Assembly: GCA_964292325.1 (NCBI GenBank)
Contig: CAXYVG010000048.1
Location: 1 to 30,370, forward strand
Length of the DNA: 30,370 bases
Direction of reading: 5' to 3'
Origin: CTSoil-075 sp964292325
Lineage (GTDB): Bacteria > Bacillota > Negativicutes > DSM-13327
Shown: in pieces, positions 22,310 to 30,370 of the stretch
Position numbering within the stretch: the first letter of the stretch is position 1
How the letters are laid out: each line of letters begins with the position of its first letter
The notes under the pieces: model-generated
Told to the model about the DNA's origin: nothing
Databases searched by the model: none
The model's input: the letters and a program-made list of their open reading frames with translations, nothing else
Position numbers and translations under genes: made by a program

Positions 22310-23542
22310 TGCATATAACGGATGTTTTTTGCATAAATCAGCAATTAACTCTGTCGCTTTCGCTTGGATAGCAGTATCTTCAGGATTATTGAGTACCATG
22401 CCAATAATATCTCCTACCACTTCCATATCTGCTTCTTTCATACCACGCGAAGTAAGAGCTGCGGTACCAAGACGAATACCACTTGTAACAAAAGGACTAG
22501 CAGGATCATAAGGAATCGAGTTCTTATTCACCGTAACGCCAACTTTGTCTAATAATTTTTCAGCATCTTTTCCTGTAATATTTTTAGAACGTAAATCCAC
22601 TAATATTAAATGATTGTCTGTACCACCAGAAACTAACGTAAAACCACATTTTATCAAGCTTTGCGCTAATGTAGCAGCATTCTTAACAATTTGTTGTTGA
22701 TATAAAGCAAATTCTTCACTTAATGCTTCTTTGAAAGATACAGCTTTCGCCGCGATTACATGCATCAATGGTCCACCTTGCATACCAGGAAACACTGCTT
22801 TATCAATAATCGGTGCCAATTCTGCACGGCACATAATTACGCCGCCTCGCGGTCCACGCAATGTTTTGTGAGTCGTTGTTGTAACAATATCAGCATGTCC
22901 AATAGGGGAAGGATGCAGACCAGCTGCTACTAAACCAGCGATGTGGGCCATATCAACCATTAGCAGTGCGTCTACTTTGCGGGCGATTTGCGCCATCCGA
23001 GCAAAATCAATTATTCGAGGATAAGCACTCGCACCAGCAACAATCATTTTAGGGTGATGCTCTAAAGCAAGTTTTTCTATTTCATCATAATTAATAAGAT
23101 GTGTTTTTTCATCCACACCATAAGGAACAATATTAAAACATTTTCCCGAGATATTAACTGGACTGCCATGTGTTAGATGTCCACCATGTGCTAAATTCAT
23201 ACCCAAAATCGTATCACCAGGCTTTAAAAAAGCAAAATATACGGCAGTGTTTGCTTGTGCACCGGAATGTGGTTGCACATTCGCATGTTCCGCACCGAAT
23301 ATTTTCTTAACTCTATCAATCGCCAATTGCTCGACAACATCTACATATTCACAGCCACCATAATAGCGACGTCCAGGATATCCTTCCGCGTATTTATTTG
23401 TTAAAACAGTGCCTTGTGCTTCCATTACTGCTTTACTAACAAAATTTTCAGAAGCAATTAACTCTAATTTATTTTGTTGTCTATGTAATTCTAAATCAAT
23501 GGCCTTTGCGATTTCTGGATCAAAACTAGCAAGTATACTCAT
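22307..23542 (-). CDS. glyA: Serine hydroxymethyltransferase
   Basis: PLP enzyme that converts serine and tetrahydrofolate to glycine and methylene-tetrahydrofolate. The 411-residue protein has the N-terminal ELIASENFVSKAV and YAEGYPGRRYYGGCEYVD, the PLP lysine K226 in VTTTTHKTLRGPRGG, and the folate-binding HLILVDLRSKN region. GGGGGA lies before the ATG. It follows ywlG by about 25 bp, as in Bacillus. The stop codon lies inside the end of repeat copy 2. Confidence 0.97.
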   Translation of the reverse strand: MSILASFDPEIAKAIDLELHRQQNKLELIASENFVSKAVMEAQGTVLTNKYAEGYPGRRYYGGCEYVDVVEQLAIDRVKKIFGAEHANVQPHSGAQANTAVYFAFLKPGDTILGMNLAHGGHLTHGSPVNISGKCFNIVPYGVDEKTHLINYDEIEKLALEHHPKMIVAGASAYPRIIDFARMAQIARKVDALLMVDMAHIAGLVAAGLHPSPIGHADIVTTTTHKTLRGPRGGVIMCRAELAPIIDKAVFPGMQGGPLMHVIAAKAVSFKEALSEEFALYQQQIVKNAATLAQSLIKCGFTLVSGGTDNHLILVDLRSKNITGKDAEKLLDKVGVTVNKNSIPYDPASPFVTSGIRLGTAALTSRGMKEADMEVVGDIIGMVLNNPEDTAIQAKATELIADLCKKHPLYA

Positions 23543-23567
23543 ATTACTTTATTCCCCCATATTGTTT

Positions 23568-24116
23568 TTATTGATAAACAGCCCGTTGTCCACCAATCAG
23601 TTTTGCACGCGTACGAGCCGTTATCACCAATGCTTGTCCAATGTTTTTCTGCGTTACACGTATAGGCACAGCGACGGCTCTAAGATGCATACCAATTAGC
23701 GTACTACCAATATCGATACCAGCATGCGCTTTTATACTTTCAACAACGACAGGATGTTCAAAATCTGCCATAGCTTGCGCTCCAAGCGCACCACCAGCCT
23801 TCGGTACCGGTATAACCATAACCGTCTCTAACCGATAGAGATCAGCAACCTTTTCTTCAATTACCAAAGCCCTATTTAAATGTTCACAGCATTGTACCGC
23901 TAAATATATTCCATGATTGTTGCATACCTCACGCAGACTATCCAAAATAGTTTTAGCAACAGCAGTCGATCCCGCTGAGCCGATTTTAGCGCCAATCACT
24001 TCACTCGTACTGCACCCTACCACTAAAATTTGTCCTGGACTAAGGGCCGCAACCTGCAATAATTCAGTTGCTATTTGTACTGTCTGAGTTCTTATTACGT
24101 CTAAATCCACACTCAT
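23568..24116 (-). CDS. ywlG: YwlG/UPF0340 (TIGR01440) family protein
   Basis: A protein of about 182 residues between rpiB and glyA, the conserved position of ywlG. Its sequence matches the family pattern: LLVVGCSTSEV-like IL(V)VGCSTSEVIGAKIGSAGS near 33-53, GIYLAVQCCEHLNRALVIEE, PVPKAGGALGAQAMADFEHPVVVE, and HAGIDIGSTLIGMHLRAVAVPIR. The biochemical function is not known. GGAG lies 8 nt before the chosen ATG; an in-frame GTG three codons upstream is also possible. Confidence 0.88.
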   Translation of the reverse strand: MSVDLDVIRTQTVQIATELLQVAALSPGQILVVGCSTSEVIGAKIGSAGSTAVAKTILDSLREVCNNHGIYLAVQCCEHLNRALVIEEKVADLYRLETVMVIPVPKAGGALGAQAMADFEHPVVVESIKAHAGIDIGSTLIGMHLRAVAVPIRVTQKNIGQALVITARTRAKLIGGQRAVYQ

Positions 24117-24170
24117 CAAGTTCACTCCTCAGAGACTGTTTCAAAAATTCCATCTATTTACTAGGAGGAA

Positions 24171-24608
24171 TTATTCTTCTAATTGAGATATTTTATCCAC
24201 TCTACGACCATGTCGGCCACCGGCAAATTCTGTCGTGAGCCAAGTAGAAACAATCATCCGTGCCAAGCCTGGTCCAATGACTCTTTCTCCCATTGCAAGT
24301 ACATTAGCATCATTATGCTCTCTAGACATTTTAGCGGAAAATTCATCATGACAAAGAGCTGCCCGAATGCCTTTGATCTTGTTCGCAGCAATACTAATAC
24401 CAATACCAGTACCACAAATCAAAATCCCACGGGTACATTCGCCAGCAACAACTGCCTGCGCTACTTTTTGTGCAACGTCAGGATAATCAACTGATTCTGC
24501 CGAATGCGTACCAAAATCACGGAATTCAATCTGTTGTTCCGTTAATAAACTTTTAATTTCTTCTTTTAAATTGAAACCACCATGGTCACTACCAATTCCA
24601 ACAAACAT
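24171..24608 (-). CDS. rpiB: Ribose 5-phosphate isomerase B
   Basis: Interconverts ribose 5-phosphate and ribulose 5-phosphate. The 145-residue LacAB/RpiB-type protein starts MFVGIGSDHGGFNLKEEIK, has the catalytic cysteine C65 in ILICGTGIGISIAANK and the C-terminal pattern HNDANVLAMGERVIGPGLA. GGAGG precedes the ATG at 24608; upstream in-frame codons are not family-like. Immediately downstream of ywlE. Confidence 0.94.
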   Translation of the reverse strand: MFVGIGSDHGGFNLKEEIKSLLTEQQIEFRDFGTHSAESVDYPDVAQKVAQAVVAGECTRGILICGTGIGISIAANKIKGIRAALCHDEFSAKMSREHNDANVLAMGERVIGPGLARMIVSTWLTTEFAGGRHGRRVDKISQLEE

Positions 24609-24651
24609 ATTACGCCTCCAACTAACTACTTCACTGGTCATTTTTCGCTAT

Positions 24652-25122
24652 TTAATTATTTTTTCCTGCCAAAATCTTAATTTTTCCCCAACAAAGCCCT
24701 AATATTTTTTCGATTTCCTTAGCGCACTGCTGATATATCATGCACTCACCACCATAAGGATCACAAATATCTCGCTTTTCTCCTGCATACTCAGCCAACG
24801 TATATACCTTACTGTGTACCCCAGGCATCAGCGAGAGTACCGCTCTTTTGTGATTTTCAGTCATAACAAGTATGATACTAGCAGCGGCAATATGTTCAGG
24901 CAATAACTGACGGGAGCGGTGATTTGTCAAATCAAGTCCAACGCCTTGCATAACAGTTTGAGCATGCTTCGATGCTTGATCTACCTTCCCAACAGCAATA
25001 CCAGCAGATGATACGGTAATCAATTGTTCTAAGTTCTCTTCTTGTATCTTGGCTTTCAATAAAGTTTCAGCCATTGGGCTACGACAAGTATTGCCAGTAC
25101 AAATAAACAAAATATGTAACAT
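24652..25122 (-). CDS. ywlE: Low-molecular-weight phosphatase, YwlE-type (probable arginine phosphatase)
   Basis: A 156-residue LMW protein phosphatase. The active loop is C8-T-G-N-T-C-R14-S in FICTGNTCRSPMAE, and the general acid lies in DPYGG near the C-terminus. The Thr in the loop (T12) matches the residue that gives B. subtilis YwlE its preference for phospho-arginine, and the gene lies in the same mntP-ywlE-rpiB order. The arginine specificity is inferred from that residue and the context; tyrosine phosphatase activity remains possible. The C-terminal tail is basic. Confidence 0.88.
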   Translation of the reverse strand: MLHILFICTGNTCRSPMAETLLKAKIQEENLEQLITVSSAGIAVGKVDQASKHAQTVMQGVGLDLTNHRSRQLLPEHIAAASIILVMTENHKRAVLSLMPGVHSKVYTLAEYAGEKRDICDPYGGECMIYQQCAKEIEKILGLCWGKIKILAGKNN

Positions 25123-25184
25123 AGAATCAGTTCAACTGCCTTTCCAATATCAATAGTATAACTCATCATTGTTATTTTTATTAA

Positions 25185-25787
25185 CTAGCACAGCATATTC
25201 CAAAGCATATGTATTCCTAGCAAAATCAGTACCATTCCGCCCATCAATTCCGCACGGTTGCCAATATAGCGATGGACTTGTCGCCCTACACTAAGTCCTA
25301 GCACCGCAATACTGAAGATGACTACACCCAAAATCATACTCAATTTAATTAAATCAACGTCCATCATTCCCATACTAAAACCGGCAGCCAATGCATCAAG
25401 GCTGACACTTGTTGCTAATAAAAACAACGAATACCCTTGTAACGGATGAGCCCTATTTTTCTCTGGCACAGCCGTACTCATTCTTTCTTTAATCATATAA
25501 ATGCCCAAACCCGTTAACACAACGGCCCCTAGAATACTGGCCCAATTTTGCATAACCAGGATCGGGCACTCTATACGATCTGAGCCAATACGTTCAACTA
25601 TCGCCCCGAGAAAATGCCCAACATGATATCCCGATAGAATAAGGACAATATGAAACATCGCAAACGTAACAGCCGCACGGAAAACAATGATAAACGGTAT
25701 GCGATTCATACCAATCGGAATGGCCACCGAAAATAAGTCCGTCCCTAAGGCCATACTTAATATAAAAAACTCAATACTGCTCAACAT
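25185..25787 (-). CDS. mntP: Manganese efflux pump MntP
   Basis: A membrane protein of about 200 residues with six predicted helices and the duplicated family motif: ALGTDLFSVAIPIG (D17) in helix 1 and TSVSLDALAAGFSMG in helix 4, whose aspartates are needed for Mn(II) export. ywlD in Bacillus sits in the same place, between ywlC and ywlE. The ATG at 25787 is preferred, with GGAGGTGGGG immediately before it. That site is paired in a hairpin (see separate entry), and no yybP-ykoY riboswitch fits in the 46-nt gap. Confidence 0.9.
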   Translation of the reverse strand: MLSSIEFFILSMALGTDLFSVAIPIGMNRIPFIIVFRAAVTFAMFHIVLILSGYHVGHFLGAIVERIGSDRIECPILVMQNWASILGAVVLTGLGIYMIKERMSTAVPEKNRAHPLQGYSLFLLATSVSLDALAAGFSMGMMDVDLIKLSMILGVVIFSIAVLGLSVGRQVHRYIGNRAELMGGMVLILLGIHMLWNMLC

Positions 25788-25793
25788 CCCCAC

Positions 25794-25818
25794 CTCCACA
25801 GCTCATATATATGTGGAG
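25794..25818 (-). promoter_or_regulatory. Hairpin sequestering the mntP ribosome binding site
   Basis: CTCCACA (25794-25800) and TGTGGAG (25812-25818) are perfect inverted arms around 11 nt. On the transcript the 3' arm is the Shine-Dalgarno TGTGGAG(G) of mntP, paired with an upstream anti-SD CTCCACA. Translation of ywlC just upstream, or a ligand or protein, could open it. Confidence 0.5.
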
Positions 25819-25833
25819 AAAACAGCGGATATG

Positions 25834-26883
25834 TTATCCTTTGATAATCCGATAACCACTCGCCTTACGCAGACGATTCATAATCGCAAGTCCGAGTCCC
25901 TCTTCTGCAATACCCTCGGCATAAATTACATCAACAGGGTTCTCATCAAAACTGCGTAAAGCGGTATATAAGTTGGTAGCAATCTGTTCAATATCCTCCC
26001 GCAAACCATACGATACGGCAACAACACCAGCCGGTAACCGTTGCATCGTTTGCTCAGAAACAATGGCTCCTACTCTTTTTCCTTGCAATAATGCACTTTC
26101 GATTTCTGGCAACATCAGACTGATGATTTGCGGATATTGCCCTTCAAATAATGTCATCGAAGCAGCAGGGGCATAATGCGTATACTTCATTCCTGGCGAC
26201 CTTGGAAGACATTCTACACTACCACCTAACGTAGGATCCACTTCCACTTCCCCTAACGTATCCATTAGCATCTCAAGCGTAATACCGCCTGGTCTAAGTA
26301 GCGTAGGAATCGGTGTAGTGCAATCCACAACAGTCGACTCTAACCCAATAGCACAGCTTCCGGCATCGATGATCGCATCAATTCGTCCATCAAGGTCTGC
26401 CAGTACCGCCTCAGCAGTTGTCGGACTTGGCCGTCCCGAAGTATTCGCACTCGGTGCCGCAATCGGCATCCCAGTCTTTCTAATCAGCTCCTGCGCAACA
26501 ACACAATCAGGCAAACGGATTGCAACCGTATCAAGACCACCAGCAACATTGTCAGGTACCATATCGCTCCGTTTTAGCACTACCGTAAGAGGTCCAGGCC
26601 AATAGTCATCCATTAACCGCTGTGCATTCGGTGAAATTTCTTTGACTAATGGAATCAAGTCCTGTTGACTAGCAATATGTAGTATCAGCGGATTATCTGA
26701 CGGCCTACCCTTCGCCTGATAGATTTTGCTGACCGCCTCACTATCTAGACCATTCGCACCAAGCCCATATACAGTTTCCGTAGGAAACGCCACCAAGCCC
26801 CCCTGCATTAGAATCTTAGCGGCCTTTTCCATAATGACCTTGTCAGGTTGCTCTTTATCGACTATAAAATACCCAGTATCCAT
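25834..26883 (-). CDS. ywlC: L-threonylcarbamoyladenylate synthase (Sua5/YwlC type)
   Basis: Makes threonylcarbamoyl-AMP from threonine, bicarbonate and ATP, the first step of the t6A37 modification of tRNAs that read ANN codons. The 349-residue protein has the N-terminal YrdC domain (KILMQGGLVAFPTETVYGLGANG, KGRPSDNPLILHI, PSANTSGRPSPT) and a C-terminal Sua5 domain (about 230-349), joined at SPGMKYTHYAPAA. The length fits the two-domain Sua5 form rather than the short TsaC. GGTGAGG precedes the ATG. Confidence 0.95.
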   Translation of the reverse strand: MDTGYFIVDKEQPDKVIMEKAAKILMQGGLVAFPTETVYGLGANGLDSEAVSKIYQAKGRPSDNPLILHIASQQDLIPLVKEISPNAQRLMDDYWPGPLTVVLKRSDMVPDNVAGGLDTVAIRLPDCVVAQELIRKTGMPIAAPSANTSGRPSPTTAEAVLADLDGRIDAIIDAGSCAIGLESTVVDCTTPIPTLLRPGGITLEMLMDTLGEVEVDPTLGGSVECLPRSPGMKYTHYAPAASMTLFEGQYPQIISLMLPEIESALLQGKRVGAIVSEQTMQRLPAGVVAVSYGLREDIEQIATNLYTALRSFDENPVDVIYAEGIAEEGLGLAIMNRLRKASGYRIIKG

Positions 26884-26930
26884 ATATAATCCTCACCTTT
26901 TTGAGTGATATGATATCTTTAAAATCTATC

Positions 26931-27009
26931 TAGAGATCACCAAATCTTCTTCATGGCAATCGTCGTGGCTAGGCTAACAACATAGCTGTCATTTTCCTAG
27001 TGATCTATA
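26931..27009. repeat. 73-bp segment bounded by inverted repeats, between prmC and ywlC
   Basis: TAGAGATCAC (26931-26940) and GTGATCTATA (27000-27009) are inverted repeats matching at 9 of 10 positions; the inner 7 bases AGATCAC/GTGATCT are perfect. On the minus strand one frame inside (26937-26996) is open after a TAG and reads ENDSYVVSLATTIAMKKIW before TGA, but has no start codon at its beginning. It may be a structured RNA, a small mobile remnant or a decayed ORF. Confidence 0.4.
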
Positions 27010-27022
27010 TAATGCAATCTAC

Positions 27023-27898
27023 TTAGCAGCTTTCTTTCAATGTCAATACCACTACACGTTCAATTCCACCATAATCTTTTACAATATCACTAACAGTAAA
27101 CCATCCTGTTTCTTCCGCCATAGCTGCAACACTTCTAGCCTGATCAATACCGACTTCCATAGCAATAAATCCGCCTTTATCCAAATAATTAATAGCCTCG
27201 TTAATAATTCGGCGATAAAAATCAAGACCATCTTTACCACCTACTAACGCTAAACTGGGCTCTTTCCTCACTTCTGGCGTAAGACCCACTATATCAGCCT
27301 CCGGAATATAAGGCGGGTTCGACAAAATTGCAGTAAACGTCTGCCCCTTAACGGGTGCAAACAAATCACCTTGGCAAAAACTAAGACGTTCCATTACTTG
27401 ATGTGTCTCAGCATTACTTCTAGCAACATCAAGAGCATCTGGCGAAATATCAACCGTAACTGCCTGAGCAGACGGCAAATTCACTAACATACTGATACAA
27501 ATCGCACCACTACCTGTCCCAATATCTAAGATTTTCGGATGTTCTACAGCAGTTAACCGCTTCAGAGCCGTCTCAACTAAGATCTCTGTGTCTGGTCTTG
27601 GAATCAAGACTGCTGGCGTTACCTGAAAATCTAGTCCCATGAATTCTTTGCTACCAGTAATATAGGCTACCGGTAAACGCGTTACTCTTTTTTTGACAGC
27701 TTCGCGAAAAGTCGCCAATTCTTTTCCTTCTAACGGTTGATCAAAATGTACATATAAATACAACCGATCGGTTTTCAAAACATGGGAAAGCAGTACTTCG
27801 GCATCAAGGCGTGGACTTTCCACGCCTTTTTCAGCAAAGTACTGCTTGGTCCAATTTAAAATTGTCTCAATACACCAAACATCTTTATTATCTTTCAT
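27023..27898 (-). CDS. prmC: Release factor glutamine methyltransferase
   Basis: Methylates the glutamine of the GGQ motif in peptide chain release factors, using S-adenosylmethionine. The 291-residue protein has the helical N-terminal domain with VAYITGSKEFMGLDF and IPRPDTE (99-105), the SAM-binding DIGTGSGAICI (125-135), and the catalytic NPPY (194-197). It starts one base after the prfA stop codon without a strong ribosome binding site of its own, so it is likely coupled to its substrate gene prfA. Confidence 0.96.
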   Translation of the reverse strand: MKDNKDVWCIETILNWTKQYFAEKGVESPRLDAEVLLSHVLKTDRLYLYVHFDQPLEGKELATFREAVKKRVTRLPVAYITGSKEFMGLDFQVTPAVLIPRPDTEILVETALKRLTAVEHPKILDIGTGSGAICISMLVNLPSAQAVTVDISPDALDVARSNAETHQVMERLSFCQGDLFAPVKGQTFTAILSNPPYIPEADIVGLTPEVRKEPSLALVGGKDGLDFYRRIINEAINYLDKGGFIAMEVGIDQARSVAAMAEETGWFTVSDIVKDYGGIERVVVLTLKESC

Positions 27899-27899
27899 C

Positions 27900-28973
27900 T
27901 TAATCAGCCTGCTTCATTCTCTTACTTTGTTCGGAGGCAATTAAAGCATTCACAATTTCATCAATATCGCCATTGAGTACAAAATCCAGTTTATGCAATG
28001 TTAGACCAATGCGGTGATCCGTCACTCGTCCTTGCGGGAAATTATACGTACGGATTCGTTCACTACGATCCCCTGTACCTACCTGTCCCTTGCGTTCTTC
28101 CGCTACTTCAGCATGCTGCGCTGCTTGTGCCATTTCTAATACCTTAGACCGAAGAACACGCATGCACTTTTCCTTATTTTTAAGCTGCGATTTTTCATCT
28201 TGGCATTGCACAACGACCCCTGTCGGTAAATGAACAATACGTACCGCTGACTCTGTTTTATTAACATGCTGTCCACCCGCGCCACTAGCGCAATACGTAT
28301 CAATTCGCAAATCATTCGCATTAATCACTACATCTACTTCTTCTGCTTCCACAAGAACCGCAACCGTTACTGTAGACGTATGAATACGCCCACTTGATTC
28401 AGTCGTTGGTACACGTTGTACGCGGTGAACACCGCTCTCATATTTCAAGCGACTATAAGCACCTTCGCCATCAATTACAAAGACGACTTCTTTAAAGCCT
28501 CCTGAATCTGGGGCATTCGCGTCTAGTAGTTCTGTACGCCAGCCATGATCATCAGCATAACGAGTATACATTCGAAATAAATCGCCTGCAAATAAAGCTG
28601 CCTCATCACCGCCAGCTCCACCACGAATCTCAACAATTACACTTTTTTCATCATTCGGATCTTTCGGTAATAATAAGATTCGCAGCTCTTCTTCTAATAC
28701 TTCCGCTTTCGCTTTTAGTTCCGATAATTCAGCGGTAACCATTTGGCGAAAGTCATTATCTAATTTTTCATTGAGCATTTCCAGCGCATCCGCGATTCCT
28801 TGATCTACTGCTTTTTGTTCCCGAAATTTGGCAACAATCGGCGCTAGCTTCGCATGCGCTTTGGTATGTTTTTGCCACTCTGACATATTGGCAATGATGG
28901 ATGGATCACTAATTAAATTTTCCAGTTCAATATGTCTATCCTCAATGGCCTGCAATTTATCGAGCATGGTCAT
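27900..28973 (-). CDS. prfA: Peptide chain release factor 1
   Basis: RF1 ends translation at UAA and UAG. The 357-residue protein has the coiled N-terminal domain, the GAGGDEAALFA segment, the codon-recognition tripeptide region VQRVPTTESSGRIHTS (PTT at 189-191, usually PAT or PVT) and the catalytic GGQ (233-235) in CASGAGGQHVNKTESAVRI. GGAG lies 6 nt before the ATG. It is followed at once by prmC. Confidence 0.97.
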   Translation of the reverse strand: MTMLDKLQAIEDRHIELENLISDPSIIANMSEWQKHTKAHAKLAPIVAKFREQKAVDQGIADALEMLNEKLDNDFRQMVTAELSELKAKAEVLEEELRILLLPKDPNDEKSVIVEIRGGAGGDEAALFAGDLFRMYTRYADDHGWRTELLDANAPDSGGFKEVVFVIDGEGAYSRLKYESGVHRVQRVPTTESSGRIHTSTVTVAVLVEAEEVDVVINANDLRIDTYCASGAGGQHVNKTESAVRIVHLPTGVVVQCQDEKSQLKNKEKCMRVLRSKVLEMAQAAQHAEVAEERKGQVGTGDRSERIRTYNFPQGRVTDHRIGLTLHKLDFVLNGDIDEIVNALIASEQSKRMKQAD

Positions 28974-28999
28974 TCATTACTCCTCTAAAATCTTTATTT

Positions 29000-29860
29000 T
29001 TATTCCGCTGGGCGGACTGCTTCTAGGGCTTTAATGGCTACTTCTAGTTGATCATCGCTCGGTTCGCGTGTAGTTAATTTTTGCAATAATAAACCCGGAC
29101 CAACAGCAACTTTTACCCACTCTGCTTCACTTTTTCCAGCAAAACGAATCATTTCATAAGCAAGACCTGCGACTACTGGCATGAGTATAATTCGCGATAC
29201 AATGCGAATCCACAAATCTGGCCAACCTAGAAAAGCGAACATAATAATGCTTACAACCATAACAATCAACAAAAAGTTCGTACCACATCTAGGATGCAAG
29301 GTACTATACTTACGTACATGCTCCACATCAAGTGGCACACCGGCCTCATATGCATGAATGGTTTTATGTTCAGCACCGTGATATTCAAATACACGATGGA
29401 TATCTTTCATTCTGGAAATTGCCATAATATACGCTATAAAAATTGCAAATCTGAGTATGCCTTCCATTAAATTTAGCAGCCTTGCATCGGTAATAGCGCT
29501 ATGAATATATTTGGCAGCATAGGTAGGAATCACTACGAATAGTAAAATAGCCAGCCCCAAAGAAAACATCATCGTCAATGCAATTTCTTTGTTGGATAGT
29601 TCCTCGCCTTCCTCGCCAGCCGCCTGCGCTGAAAAAGACAACGACTTAAGCCCTTGTACTAACGATTCTATCAAGGCAACAACACCACGTAGCATCGGTT
29701 TTTTTAAAATAGGATATCGATCACTAATAGGTGTAAAGGGTTCTGTTTTTACAATAATTTCACCTGATGGTTCCCTAACGGCCGTCGCAATCAAACTTGG
29801 GCCGCGCATCATCACACCCTCAATGACAGCTTGCCCACCGATACTTACTTTCCGTTTCAC
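29000..29860 (-). CDS. yqhQ: DUF1385 (YqhQ-like) membrane protein
   Basis: A 286-residue protein of the DUF1385 family, with several membrane helices (about 90-112, 130-150, 195-245). Conserved family motifs are GGQAVIEGVMMRGP at the N-terminus, EYHGAEHKTIHAYE and HPRCGTNFLL. The function is not known. In many clostridia and Negativicutes it lies next to rpmE and prfA, as here. The start is GTG with GAGGAGGG upstream, 26 bp before prfA. Confidence 0.92.
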   Translation of the reverse strand: MKRKVSIGGQAVIEGVMMRGPSLIATAVREPSGEIIVKTEPFTPISDRYPILKKPMLRGVVALIESLVQGLKSLSFSAQAAGEEGEELSNKEIALTMMFSLGLAILLFVVIPTYAAKYIHSAITDARLLNLMEGILRFAIFIAYIMAISRMKDIHRVFEYHGAEHKTIHAYEAGVPLDVEHVRKYSTLHPRCGTNFLLIVMVVSIIMFAFLGWPDLWIRIVSRIILMPVVAGLAYEMIRFAGKSEAEWVKVAVGPGLLLQKLTTREPSDDQLEVAIKALEAVRPAE

Positions 29861-29928
29861 GATATCCCTCCTCTTTCTATAAGAAAAGACTAATAAACAT
29901 TGCAGTCTTCCTTCATGATGATATAAAT

Positions 29929-29954
29929 GTAGCAGAGCATTTCTGCTCTGCTAC
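29929..29954 (-). terminator. Hairpin terminator after rpmE
   Basis: GTAGCAGAGCA and TGCTCTGCTAC are perfect 11-bp arms around TTTC. On the minus strand only ATTTATAT follows, so it may act as a partial terminator before yqhQ. Confidence 0.65.
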
Positions 29955-29961
29955 CCGGTTT

Positions 29962-30165
29962 TTAAGCCTCTTTACCATAACGTTTATTGAATTTTTCAAC
30001 ACGTCCACCAGCTGTGATATTACGTTGCTGACCAGTAAAGAACGGATGACATTTTGAGCACACATCAATACGTAGTTCTTTTTTAACGGAACCAGTTAAG
30101 AAAGTGTTGCCGCAACCACACGTTACTTTTGATTCACCATAATTTGGATGAATATTTTCTTTCAT
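29962..30165 (-). CDS. rpmE: 50S ribosomal protein bL31, zinc-binding form
   Basis: The 67-residue bL31 bridges the ribosomal subunits. Zinc ligands are C16 and C18 in TCGCGNTF and C36/C39 in DVCSKCHPFFTG, so this is the C+ (zinc-containing) type rather than the zinc-free paralogue used in zinc shortage. The start MKENIHP and the end NKRYGKEA are typical. AAGAAGG lies before the ATG. Confidence 0.97.
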   Translation of the reverse strand: MKENIHPNYGESKVTCGCGNTFLTGSVKKELRIDVCSKCHPFFTGQQRNITAGGRVEKFNKRYGKEA

Positions 30166-30210
30166 TTATTGCACCTTCTTTCCAAAGCCACTTGTTGTTT
30201 TTACCATACA

Positions 30211-30239
30211 ATTGTAGCATACCTCTTTACTAGAAGCAA
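30211..30239 (-). promoter_or_regulatory. Promoter of rpmE
   Basis: TTGCTT (-35), a 17-bp spacer and TACAAT (-10) on the minus strand, about 45 nt before the rpmE start. Between here and the window edge (30240-30370) I see an AT-rich stretch with no recognisable gene. Confidence 0.65.
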
Positions 30240-30370
30240 CCTTATTTCACTAATAGTTTGTAGAAATAAAATTTATTTGTTTTTGCTTATTTATGCTCAT
30301 TTATGCTTGACTTGTTCCCTAGTTTTGCAATTGAATAGCTAAAAAACACCTCTCCAGCCCCGATATTTCG

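Noticed and set aside
25788..25833. yybP-ykoY manganese riboswitch for mntP
   Set aside because: The gap to ywlC is only 46 nt, too short, and the conserved core is not visible.
30287..30370. Possible gene end at the right edge (minus-strand frame ending NKSSINEHK)
   Set aside because: All three minus frames are open for a similar short distance and none is a recognised C-terminus, for example of Rho.
1..30370. CRISPR arrays, tRNA or rRNA genes, insertion sequences, prophage genes
   Set aside because: No regularly spaced repeats, no cloverleaf or rRNA-like stretches, and no transposase, integrase or phage-like proteins were found in any frame.

Overview
The window reads as chromosomal backbone from an endospore-forming, moderately AT-rich member of the Bacillota. 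Three sporulation genes (spoIID, a SpoIIQ-type LytM protein and a SpoIIID-like regulator) sit in the murA neighbourhood. The order prfA-prmC-ywlC-mntP-ywlE-rpiB-ywlG-glyA-upp ... atp operon-ywmB-murA-spoIID-spoIIQ-spoIIID is the classical Bacillus/Clostridium arrangement. Details such as ilv/leu genes next to upp suggest an anaerobe of the Negativicutes (Sporomusa/Pelosinus type), but that placement is inference, not proof. Nearly everything lies on the minus strand, so transcription runs from high to low coordinates. The exception is a two-gene plus-strand island at 14.9-16.6 kb.

Layout in transcription order: (1) 30.2-22.3 kb, translation and housekeeping: rpmE, yqhQ (DUF1385), prfA, prmC, ywlC (Sua5/TsaC), mntP, ywlE phosphatase, rpiB, ywlG, glyA. 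(2) 22.2-21.5 kb, upp. (3) 21.2-16.6 kb, a branched-chain amino acid cluster in the unusual order ilvN-ilvC-leuB-ilvB, preceded by a 390-bp control region with two look-alike promoters. (4) 14.9-16.6 kb, plus-strand Lrp/AsnC regulator plus aminotransferase (alaR-alaT-like), closed by a bidirectional terminator. (5) 14.7-12.0 kb, comEB, wecA/tagO and wecB. (6) 11.8-4.8 kb, the complete F1Fo ATP synthase operon atpZ-I-B-E-F-H-A-G-D-C, ended by a strong terminator. (7) 4.6-0.1 kb, ywmB, murA, spoIID, spoIIQ and a C-terminally short spoIIID.

Functionally the window joins release factor 1 with its methylase, one-carbon metabolism, pyrimidine salvage, pyruvate-derived amino acids (Val/Leu/Ile and Ala), the first steps of lipid-linked polysaccharide synthesis, energy conversion, the first committed step of peptidoglycan synthesis, and engulfment plus mother-cell regulation during sporulation.

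I found no CRISPR array, prophage, insertion sequence, tRNA or rRNA, and no clear new biological system. The most interesting signals are small: a SpoIIID-like gene that keeps the helix-turn-helix but lacks the usual C-terminal half; a ~100-nt two-copy intergenic element that ends in a terminator-like hairpin; hairpins overlapping the ribosome binding sites or start codons of spoIIQ, spoIID and mntP; a Val-rich leader ORF before ilvN; a 73-bp inverted-repeat-bounded segment between prmC and ywlC; and an amino-acid module placed between upp and comEB. Translation starts were re-chosen from ribosome binding sites where the longest frame was implausible.
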